A program made the translations under genes and the position numbers. Source: JAALKW01 sp963974485 (GTDB lineage Bacteria; Pseudomonadota; Gammaproteobacteria; Legionellales; Legionellaceae). Taken from it: a stretch of 26,820 nucleotides of DNA. The notes beneath the pieces were generated by a model. The model was not told the origin of the DNA, did no database searches, and saw nothing but the letters and a program-made list of their open reading frames with translations. Shown piece by piece: positions 8,416 through 14,384 of the stretch. Location: the NCBI GenBank assembly GCA_963974485.1, contig CAXBBS010000022.1:1-26820 (forward strand), read 5' to 3'. Within the stretch, counting starts at the first letter, position 1. The number at the start of each line of letters is the position of its first letter.

Positions 8416-8431
8416 TTCTAGATTCTAGAAT
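8416..8431. promoter_or_regulatory. Palindromic operator candidate
   Basis: TTCTAG-ATT-CTAGAA (8416-8430) is a perfect inverted repeat, and ATTCTAGAAT (8422-8431) is a perfect 10-bp palindrome inside it. A further TGTAGAAT half-site follows. The sites cover the -10 box of the operon promoter, as expected for autorepression by the winged-helix protein encoded just downstream. Confidence 0.6.
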
Positions 8432-8450
8432 GTAGAATGAATTTGGTCAA
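8422..8450 (-). promoter_or_regulatory. Sigma-70 promoter of the three-gene operon
   Basis: Read on the minus strand, TTGACC (8450-8445) and TAGAAT (8427-8422) are separated by 17 bp. Transcription would start near 8415, about 28 bases before the preferred start codon of the regulator. Confidence 0.7.
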
Positions 8451-8525
8451 GTAGAAAGGCTGTGAATGTGTGGAATACACCCTTGAGGATGAGTGTTACC
8501 TTAAATATCCATTTAATTCAACAGA

Positions 8526-8571
8526 TTAATTGGTGGAGGCGGCGGGAATCGAGCTCGCTACCATGGGTTTT
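8526..8571 (-). repeat. Attachment-like site 2: decayed tmRNA/tRNA 3' end
   Basis: The 46 bases match 6121-6166 with two differences, both in the 5' strand of the T-stem (GAGCTCGC instead of GAACCCGC), so the stem is no longer fully paired. The acceptor strand and CCA are intact. Similarity continues weakly for about 40 bp (ATACCATCAAAG, CATGGAAAAC). With site 1 it brackets the three-gene operon. It may also be the left end of the conjugative element to the right. Confidence 0.7.
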
Positions 8572-8703
8572 ATGTTTTTCATGCGATACCATCAAAGAGC
8601 ATGGAAAACTAGGTTGTTTCTGGTTTGTCGTTCATGGCCTGAAATTGTCAGCACATGGTGCCGCTATGGTGCCTCTTTCATTTTACTAATATCGTCACGC
8701 AAA

Positions 8704-8812
8704 TCAAACAACAGTCAAACAAATTAAAATTACTAACTCATTGTAAATTAAAGCTTTTAGAATGTTTAAATGGTAAAAGCAAGCTAGCCAGTCAAACAAC
8801 AGTCAAACAAAT
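8704..8812. repeat. Pair of 21-bp direct repeats, arm-type or iteron-like
   Basis: A 21-bp sequence occurs identically at 8704-8724 and 8792-8812. Each copy contains the heptamer TCAAACA twice, 11 bp apart, giving four heptamers (8704, 8715, 8792, 8803), each pair on one face of the helix. They lie between attachment-like site 2 and the first gene of the conjugative element. This is where arm-type sites for a recombinase or excisionase would be. The function is inference. Confidence 0.55.
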
Positions 8813-8820
8813 CAATAAGC

Positions 8821-10305
8821 CTAAATAGCCCACCAAGGCAGATATTTTTTTGCTTTACTACCCACTGAGTCATCATAGCATCTGATCTTTTCTGCATTTA
8901 ACGTATCTCGAATGATACGGGATACCATAGCGCTGTTTTTAGACTCAATGCCAAAGCGTTCCCTCAGAGTAGAATTGGTCATGTAGTCACGTTCGACATA
9001 GCGAAGGCAGGCGTGTAAATAACAAGCCCAAACCCGATCTTGTTTATCCATCTCCTTTAGATCACGATGAGAGAACAATACTACACGAGTATGCTCCTCA
9101 ACCGCCTCAAAAATAGGGGCTGGTAATTGATAGAGTTCAATTTGAGATACGACTTTATCAATACCGCTGCCGCGCTCCTCGCAGATACCAAACCGACGCA
9201 TTAAAGATGCCAGTGCTTCATTGCGGGATTTTGGTGGTGTATCCAAAAAACGTTCTGTTGAAACAAGGGGTAAACCGGGGTTAGTTATTTCAATCCGATT
9301 ATCAAAAATTTCAACCATTGGGCCTGCGCCAGTGATCTGAAAATCTTGATGGGTCAATGCATTGGCTAGCAGTTCACGTATAGCCAGCTCAGGGTACATA
9401 GGAACACTTTTTCTAAGCGCTGAACCAATAACCTCATTAGTTGGAATCAAAGCCATGATATAGCCAATCAACCCCTCAAATCCAACCGCATAGCCTTTAT
9501 GTTCAATGTGCTCGCGCTGAGTTTCTATCCGATTACTACCCTTATAGTGGATAATGCGTAAAGCCTTGCGTTTAAGCTTAGGAAAATCCGCAAGATTTTT
9601 GGCGAAAAGCAGAACCCCAAGTGTAGTGAGGTTCCAATCACCTGCTTCACAGGGTTCTATTAATTTCTCTTCTTTTAATGCGTTTAATATCGCCGCACGT
9701 CCATCAGGTATAGGTAACCCAAGTAAATCAAAATACGCCGGATAATCAATCAGTCTTAAAATTGTTTCATCGGTTACTTTTTCTTCTGCTATACCATCCT
9801 CAAAAGGTTTGCGATCCAATGCACGCCACAAAGTTTTTTCTTTTTCAGGATGATCATTCAGTTTCTTTTTATATGAGCCGATACGGATGAATTTTTGATT
9901 TTTAAATTGCACTGGATGGCTAGATTCAGCCTCTATTTCGAGAATAACCAGAGGCTTGTCGTTAACGTTGATACTGGTAAAATAAAAGTTTATCTTTGGA
10001 GACAACAGTCTTGCAAGCCAGTTATGTAAAGCTTCATTACCAATTTTTGTTTTATTCGGATTGAAATTGGTTCCAATGACATCATGCGTTTTATCATCAA
10101 TACCCCAAATAAGATAAGCAGACGGTTTACCTATAAGCAACGCTGAGTTAGCTAAGGCCGAGCAGTATTCGCCTATTTCTTCAGGATTAGCTTTATTATG
10201 CTTGAATTCCAGCCACTCTGTTTCCGCCGGTAATTTAATAAGTTCGTTAATTAAGCCAGTATAATACTGAGTAGAACGCGCATTTTTTTTGAGGTTAATA
10301 CTCAT
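8821..10305 (-). CDS. AlbA_2 (Schlafen-type) plus HATPase_c_4 protein
   Basis: This is a 494-residue soluble protein. Residues about 28-140 form an AlbA_2 domain (ETEWLEFKHN, then GEYCSALANSA and LIWGIDD), the nucleic-acid-binding domain shared with Schlafen proteins. Residues about 305-390 match the HATPase_c_4 domain: E311 and N315 in ELLANALTHQDF, then DNRIEITNPGLPL and ERGSGIDKV. The remainder is a winged-helix-like C terminus. Proteins of this layout are often annotated as RecG-like or transcriptional regulators. Relatives occur in mobile elements and some take part in phage defence. The ATG has TAGGA eight bases upstream. The gene lies 49 bases after lvrR on the same strand, so the two probably share a transcript controlled by LvrR. 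Confidence 0.85.
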   Translation of the reverse strand: MSINLKKNARSTQYYTGLINELIKLPAETEWLEFKHNKANPEEIGEYCSALANSALLIGKPSAYLIWGIDDKTHDVIGTNFNPNKTKIGNEALHNWLARLLSPKINFYFTSINVNDKPLVILEIEAESSHPVQFKNQKFIRIGSYKKKLNDHPEKEKTLWRALDRKPFEDGIAEEKVTDETILRLIDYPAYFDLLGLPIPDGRAAILNALKEEKLIEPCEAGDWNLTTLGVLLFAKNLADFPKLKRKALRIIHYKGSNRIETQREHIEHKGYAVGFEGLIGYIMALIPTNEVIGSALRKSVPMYPELAIRELLANALTHQDFQITGAGPMVEIFDNRIEITNPGLPLVSTERFLDTPPKSRNEALASLMRRFGICEERGSGIDKVVSQIELYQLPAPIFEAVEEHTRVVLFSHRDLKEMDKQDRVWACYLHACLRYVERDYMTNSTLRERFGIESKNSAMVSRIIRDTLNAEKIRCYDDSVGSKAKKYLPWWAI

Positions 10306-10354
10306 ATTTTTTTCCTACTTCATACTCGAATTAAAGGAGTTTTGTAATCATTAA

Positions 10355-11059
10355 CTAATACTGACAGATATTCTGTACCACCTTCCCAATAATTGTGACA
10401 TCTACTCCATCACCCACCGTAATATTCGGCCAATTATCATTCAGCGTTAGCAGCTCAAATTCCGGCGAAGTATAAGACAATTTTTTGTATTGACAAACGA
10501 TCGTTTCAGGCTTGTTTATCACTTTAACTACAACATAATCCCCCGGACTTGGTTTGATATCAGGATCAACAACCAGCACATCCCCCACCCTAATCTCAGG
10601 CATCATGCTTTCATCTGTCATTTTCAGCGCAAAGGCATCAGCACTTAACTTAGGCAATAAGGCGGTACTTACAGAAATAAACACCGCATCACTCGATAAA
10701 TCTTGATCACGCATTGCTTCGATATGCAACTTCGCATCACACGCCTGATGATGGTCTAACAGCGGAATTAATTGGTTAAAACGTTTTGTTGGCTTTTTTT
10801 GCATCTCATCGGACAAACACATTAAAAAAGCAGGAGGAACTTCTAGCACCTGCGCCAGTAATTTAATTTCTTCTGGCCCAGGCGTGCGCGTGCCTTGCTC
10901 CCAATTGGTTAAGCGGGTTTGCTTCAATCCACCCGCAAGTTCCCCGAGTACTTTCAGCGTTAAGCCCTTGGCTTTTCGGGCTTCGAGAATACGCTTACCA
11001 ATTTCTTTTTTAATGTTCAACTCACTCAAATTAACCCCCAAAAAATAGAAATTAAGCAT
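10355..11059 (-). CDS. lvrR: CI/LexA-like repressor with degenerate S24 peptidase domain
   Basis: This 234-residue protein has an XRE helix-turn-helix (about residues 19-78, IGKRILEARKAKGLT then QTRLTNWEQGTRTPGPEEI) and a LexA/CI S24 domain (about 140-230). The nucleophile region is present (S151 in TDESMMP, followed by VGDVLVVDP). The position of the usual catalytic lysine reads TIVCQYKK, with Cys where LexA has VKR, and no Ala-Gly cleavage site is visible 30-40 residues before the serine. Self-cleavage is therefore doubtful. It diverges from lvrA as in the lvrRABC clusters of Legionella conjugative elements, and two palindromes in the gap are likely operators. The ATG at 11059 lacks a Shine-Dalgarno; a TTG at 11029 after GGGGG (SELNIKKEIG) is a reasonable alternative start. 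Confidence 0.8.
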   Translation of the reverse strand: MLNFYFLGVNLSELNIKKEIGKRILEARKAKGLTLKVLGELAGGLKQTRLTNWEQGTRTPGPEEIKLLAQVLEVPPAFLMCLSDEMQKKPTKRFNQLIPLLDHHQACDAKLHIEAMRDQDLSSDAVFISVSTALLPKLSADAFALKMTDESMMPEIRVGDVLVVDPDIKPSPGDYVVVKVINKPETIVCQYKKLSYTSPEFELLTLNDNWPNITVGDGVDVTIIGKVVQNICQY

Positions 11060-11065
11060 TGATTT

Positions 11066-11113
11066 ATCACTAAGTGTGATCTATATTGGTCTTTAATTAT
11101 CACCAAATGTGAT
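11066..11113. promoter_or_regulatory. Two ATCAC-N5-GTGAT operators between lvrR and lvrA
   Basis: ATCAC-TAAGT-GTGAT lies at 11066-11080 and ATCAC-CAAAT-GTGAT at 11099-11113. Their centres are 33 bp apart, about three helical turns. A degenerate third site with one good half (ATCAC at 11140-11144) follows. The layout is that of a CI-type control region, with the lvrR start immediately left and lvrA about 80 bp right. LvrR is the obvious candidate binder. Confidence 0.75.
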
Positions 11114-11191
11114 TTAAGATATTTTATTTTCATAAATGTATCACATTACGAAAATAAAAACGAGTTTTTACAGGGTTCAGGGATAGGTACG

Positions 11192-12082
11192 ATGATTGAT
11201 TTTGTTATTAATAGCGAGGAGCTGGAGGCCATGAGTGGTTTGCCCCACATCCAGCAACTGACTTATCTCAGAGGAATTAGGCCGTATATGGATGTTAAAA
11301 CAGGCGTGACTGGCATAAAACGACGTATCAGTTATCAATCGATATCCGAACAGCTTTATGTTGAGCCTCATCAGGGTCTTAAAAGCATAAGTTTTTCACG
11401 CGATCAAGTGCGTCGTGCGGTGTCTGGTCTTGTGCGAGCGGGTATGATTGAGGTGCAGTCCGAGGGCATGCAACTTATTTTAAAATGCGCTTTGGCGACA
11501 AGGCCTTATTCCGTCCAAAATAAAGCCGCCATAAACCCGCCACAGCAAGCCGCCACAAAGCCACCCGATAAAAACCCCGTAAACACTGGGCTTTCAGAGG
11601 TTGGTGCGACAAAATACGCCATAGCCGAACCCCCAAAAGCCGCCATACCTCTAAAAGAAAATAATTATTTATATATTTTTTTACAGCAAAAGTTCGAGCA
11701 ATTTTGGTTGCTTTACCCCGAGAAAAAATCTCGGGAACGTGCATTTGAAACTTTCAAGCAAATTAATCCAGATGAAGCGTTACTCCGCATCATGCTGCAA
11801 GCACTTGAAATCCAAATCAAAGCACGAACAGCCAAGTTGGCACGTGGTGAATGGGTACCGCCTTGGAAATACGGCGCCAATTGGTTGCTACAAAAATGCT
11901 GGGAAGATGAGGTCAAAATCGAACAAACACAGGAGAAACAACATGCAAAGCGTTGCACAAATACTAAAACATCAACCGTTGACCCATTCTGGAACCCAGA
12001 GCCAGAGGCCACAGCAAGCGTCACCGAAGATGAATGCAAAGCAAACAACATCATCCAACTGCAATGCTACCGACAGCAATAA
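11192..12082 (+). CDS. lvrA: LvrA, winged-helix protein with replication-initiator-like C terminus
   Basis: This is a 296-residue protein, first gene of the rightward operon, preceded by AGGGATAGG. Residues about 40-105 look like a winged helix (QVRRAVSGLVRAGMIEV). Residues 110-160 form a Pro/Ala/Lys-rich linker. Residues 167-240 (FEQFWLLYPEKKSRERAFETF, then INPDEALLRIMLQALE and GANWLLQKCWEDE) resemble the C-terminal part of phage replication proteins of the O/DnaT-like type. The name rests on position: it follows a divergent CI-like lvrR and precedes lvrB and a csrA paralogue, as in the lvrRABC clusters described in Legionella integrative conjugative elements. The 3' end overlaps lvrB by 140 bases in another frame. 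A replication role is inferred from the resemblance and from the lvrB partner. Confidence 0.75.
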   Translation: MIDFVINSEELEAMSGLPHIQQLTYLRGIRPYMDVKTGVTGIKRRISYQSISEQLYVEPHQGLKSISFSRDQVRRAVSGLVRAGMIEVQSEGMQLILKCALATRPYSVQNKAAINPPQQAATKPPDKNPVNTGLSEVGATKYAIAEPPKAAIPLKENNYLYIFLQQKFEQFWLLYPEKKSRERAFETFKQINPDEALLRIMLQALEIQIKARTAKLARGEWVPPWKYGANWLLQKCWEDEVKIEQTQEKQHAKRCTNTKTSTVDPFWNPEPEATASVTEDECKANNIIQLQCYRQQ

Positions 12083-12410
12083 AAAGCGTATGGAGGACCT
12101 GTTTACCCGCTTTGCTGTTTTTTACGGGCATGTGTGGCGCAGCCAGTTCAAGAGCGATGGATTTTTAGCATTTGCGAAACAAGAATGGTTGGAAGGTTTA
12201 AAGCCTTTCAGTGATGACACGCTCAATCGGGCCGTACTTGAATGCCGTGACCATTGTGACATGCCGCCGACGTTGCCGCAGATGATTCGCTTTTGTCGTG
12301 AGATTAAAAAACGTACCACGTTTTATACCGCGCCTAAAGCCGTGGTTCCAGCTTCAAAAGAAGTGGCAGAAGCCAGTATCAAGCAGTGCAAAGCGATTTT
12401 ATTTAAATAA
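11943..12410 (+). CDS. lvrB: LvrB, phage P-like small protein
   Basis: This is a 155-residue protein. The frame is open back to 11739, but the ATG at 11943 is chosen because AGGAGA lies seven to eight bases before it. It lies inside lvrA, which it overlaps by 140 bases. The N-terminal 45 residues are polar and Gln/Ser-rich. Residues 50-135 (LFTRFAVFYGHVWRSQF, then DDTLNRAVLECRDHCDMPP and LPQMIRFCRE) resemble the helicase-loader-like replication protein P of lambdoid phages. A phage-like initiator (LvrA) followed by a loader-like protein (LvrB) parallels the lambda O-P pair, so the two may drive replication of the excised element. This is inference; published work treats the lvr genes mainly as regulators, as far as I recall. 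The csrA-like gene follows 17 bases later. Confidence 0.75.
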   Translation: MQSVAQILKHQPLTHSGTQSQRPQQASPKMNAKQTTSSNCNATDSNKKRMEDLFTRFAVFYGHVWRSQFKSDGFLAFAKQEWLEGLKPFSDDTLNRAVLECRDHCDMPPTLPQMIRFCREIKKRTTFYTAPKAVVPASKEVAEASIKQCKAILFK

Positions 12411-12427
12411 CCCATAGGAGAAAAAAT

Positions 12428-12697
12428 ATGTTGGTTTTAACACGAAGAATTGGTGAGTCTGTGGTGATCAGTGATGATGTTTACTGCACGATTGTGGGCT
12501 ACCGTGACGGAGAGATTCGCCTGGCATTTGATGCGCCAAAATCGATTCCCGTCCACCGTGACGAAGTTCAGCGACGTATTTATCGTGAACGTCAAAAAGA
12601 TAAATGGTTCTCTGACGTACCTCATCAAGAAAACATTGTTGACCGCTTAATCAGCAAGTTTAAGCACGGAATAAAACCTGCTCATGCATATCAATAA
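12428..12697 (+). CDS. lvrC: LvrC/CsrT, CsrA paralogue of conjugative elements
   Basis: This 89-residue protein has a complete CsrA fold in its first 60 residues. MLVLTRRIGE keeps L4 and R6, and PVHRDEVQRRI keeps R44, the residues that CsrA uses to bind GGA motifs in RNA. A C-terminal tail of about 30 residues (residues 60-89, basic and helical-looking) is longer than in housekeeping CsrA. The ATG follows TAGGAG at good spacing. In Legionella such paralogues (lvrC, also called csrT) accompany type IV secretion loci of integrative elements and are thought to control transfer or life-cycle genes after transcription. Its place directly before trbB suggests it controls the trb mRNA or host mRNAs. 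Confidence 0.9.
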   Translation: MLVLTRRIGESVVISDDVYCTIVGYRDGEIRLAFDAPKSIPVHRDEVQRRIYRERQKDKWFSDVPHQENIVDRLISKFKHGIKPAHAYQ

Positions 12698-12724
12698 CCG
12701 CATGTGTCATGAGGATAGTGCTCT

Positions 12725-13705
12725 ATGATCGACATGCAAGAACACGTGGTCTCGGTTAAAGACCGAGCCCGCGAAAAGCTCAAGCGTGATTTAGGCGATT
12801 TGATTGAACAGGCGTTAAACGACCCTAAAACCGTTGAAATCATGCGTAATGCCGACGGCAGACTTTGGCAAGAGCGGCTGGGTGAGGCGATGCAGTGCAT
12901 TGGACATATCAGCGAAGCACGCGCTGAAAGCATCATCAAAACCGTTGCGGGCTTTCATGGCAAAGAAGTCACCCGATTCAAACCGCTGCTTGAAGGTGAA
13001 TTACCCCTGGATGGTTCTCGCTTTGCAGGACAATTGCCACCGATTGTTTCAAGCCCAACGTTTGCCATCCGTAAAAAAGCGGTGTCGGTATTTTCACTCG
13101 ATGATTATGTGGAAGCAAAGATGATGACGTCTGCACAATGTGAGGTGCTTAAACAAGCGGTTGCAAATCATCGAAACCTTTTGATCATTGGTGGTACGGG
13201 ATCGGGTAAAACCACGTTGGTGAATGCGATGATTCATGAAATGGTGATGCATGCACCTGAAGAGCGCATTTTTATCATTGAGGATACCGGCGAAATTCAG
13301 TGTGCTGCTAAAAACTGCGTTCAGTATCACACCACGCTTGAGGTCACGATGACCGAGCTTCTAAAAACTACGCTCAGGATGCGACCGGACAGAATTCTGG
13401 TGGGCGAGGTGCGTGGGTGCGAAGCGCTTGATTTACTCGATGCCTGGAACACCGGCCATGAGGGTGGTGCCGCTACTTTGCACGCCAACAACGCGCTTTC
13501 AGGGCTTCAGCGTTTGAAATCACTCATCAGCCGAAACCCAGCGGCCCCGGCTGAAATTGAACCGTTGATTGCTGAAGCGGTTCATTGTGTGGTGCATATC
13601 GCACGAACACCGACGGGACGAAAAATTCAGGACATTATTTCCATCCATGGCTTTGAAAACGGCCAATATCAAATCGAAACACTTGTTTCAGGAGAAGATG
13701 AATGA
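12725..13705 (+). CDS. trbB: Conjugal transfer ATPase TrbB (VirB11 family)
   Basis: This 326-residue hexameric traffic ATPase sits at the cytoplasmic base of the type IV secretion machine. It has Walker A GGTGSGKTT (156-164), the Asp box FIIEDTGE (183-190), a Walker B region RILVGEVRG (223-231) and the His box NTGHEGG (242-248). The AWNTGH and TLHANNALSGL motifs are those of TrbB of RP4-like systems rather than classical VirB11. GAGG lies ten bases before the ATG. The stop overlaps the trbC start (ATGA), so it heads the coupled trb series. Confidence 0.93.
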   Translation: MIDMQEHVVSVKDRAREKLKRDLGDLIEQALNDPKTVEIMRNADGRLWQERLGEAMQCIGHISEARAESIIKTVAGFHGKEVTRFKPLLEGELPLDGSRFAGQLPPIVSSPTFAIRKKAVSVFSLDDYVEAKMMTSAQCEVLKQAVANHRNLLIIGGTGSGKTTLVNAMIHEMVMHAPEERIFIIEDTGEIQCAAKNCVQYHTTLEVTMTELLKTTLRMRPDRILVGEVRGCEALDLLDAWNTGHEGGAATLHANNALSGLQRLKSLISRNPAAPAEIEPLIAEAVHCVVHIARTPTGRKIQDIISIHGFENGQYQIETLVSGEDE

Positions 13706-14085
13706 ACCCGATAGGTCATTTGAATTATAGAAAAATAGGGACGATAAGCTTAATGCTCGTGCTGTTCATGCTTATCACCCATCCAGCGCTTGCCTCCACC
13801 GCGGGAGGCGGGCTTCCCTTTGATTCATGGCTGATGAAAATTCAGAAATCCATCACAGGGCCTTTTGCTTTTAGTGCTGCAATCATTGGGCTGGTTGCCG
13901 CCGGTGCCACGCTCATTTTTGGTGGTGATATGAACGGCTTCATGCGAACGCTGATTTTTTTTGTGTTGGTGCTCTCATTCCTGGTCGCGGCTCAAAACAC
14001 CATGACGGCCATTACCGGCAAAGGCGCTGAAATTTCAAAGCCATCGTCCACAGCTCACCTGATGGCAAGGGAGTTGCAGCCATGA
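13702..14085 (+). CDS. trbC: TrbC prepilin, predicted cyclic pilin (VirB2 family)
   Basis: This 127-residue pilin precursor has a long signal peptide ending HPALA (residue 31), then STAGGGLPFDSW and two membrane helices (about 53-73 and 83-103). The mature core is strikingly like RP4 TrbC: TGPFAF, ATLIFGGDMNGFMRTLIFF, and GKGAEIS at 106-112. RP4 TrbC loses its signal and C-terminal tail, and the peptidase TraF then removes AEIA and joins Ser to Gly. The equivalent residues here are Ser32 and Gly108, with AEIS at 109-112, predicting a 77-residue ring. traF is present at the end of the operon. It overlaps both neighbours by ATGA. Confidence 0.93.
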   Translation: MNPIGHLNYRKIGTISLMLVLFMLITHPALASTAGGGLPFDSWLMKIQKSITGPFAFSAAIIGLVAAGATLIFGGDMNGFMRTLIFFVLVLSFLVAAQNTMTAITGKGAEISKPSSTAHLMARELQP

Positions 14086-14384
14086 GCCTTCGCACCATCC
14101 CTATACGTCAATGTGGCAATCGTCCCAGCCTGTTTATGGGCGGTGACCGTGAGTTGGTCATGTTTTTAGGATTATTATCGGCCATTTTGGTGTTCGCGGC
14201 TCAAGATTGGTTGGCGGCACTTGCGGGTATTATTTTGTGGTTTTTATCGTTGAAAGGACTTCGCTTAATGGCGAAATCCGATCCTTATATGCGCGCGATT
14301 TATCTCAGACAACGCGCTTACCAGGCCTATTACGCTCCGCGTTCAACGCCTTTTAGAAACAATCAACGAGGTTATTCATGCTGA
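14082..14384 (+). CDS. trbD: TrbD, inner-membrane subunit (VirB3 family)
   Basis: This 100-residue protein has the short polar N terminus typical of VirB3/TrbD (RTIPIRQCGNRPSLFMGGDRE). A hydrophobic hairpin follows at about residues 24-60 (MFLGLLSAILVFAAQDWLAALAGIILWFL), then a basic C terminus with KSDPYMRAIYLRQRAY. It supports pilus assembly and usually works with the VirB4/TrbE ATPase encoded next. It overlaps trbC by ATGA and trbE by seven bases. Confidence 0.9.
   Translation: MSLRTIPIRQCGNRPSLFMGGDRELVMFLGLLSAILVFAAQDWLAALAGIILWFLSLKGLRLMAKSDPYMRAIYLRQRAYQAYYAPRSTPFRNNQRGYSC

Noticed and set aside
8462..8727. Two overlapping short open frames across the second att-like site
   Set aside because: They translate the RNA-gene end (VEAAGIELA type) and gene-free DNA; such frames are common false calls at tRNA/tmRNA ends.
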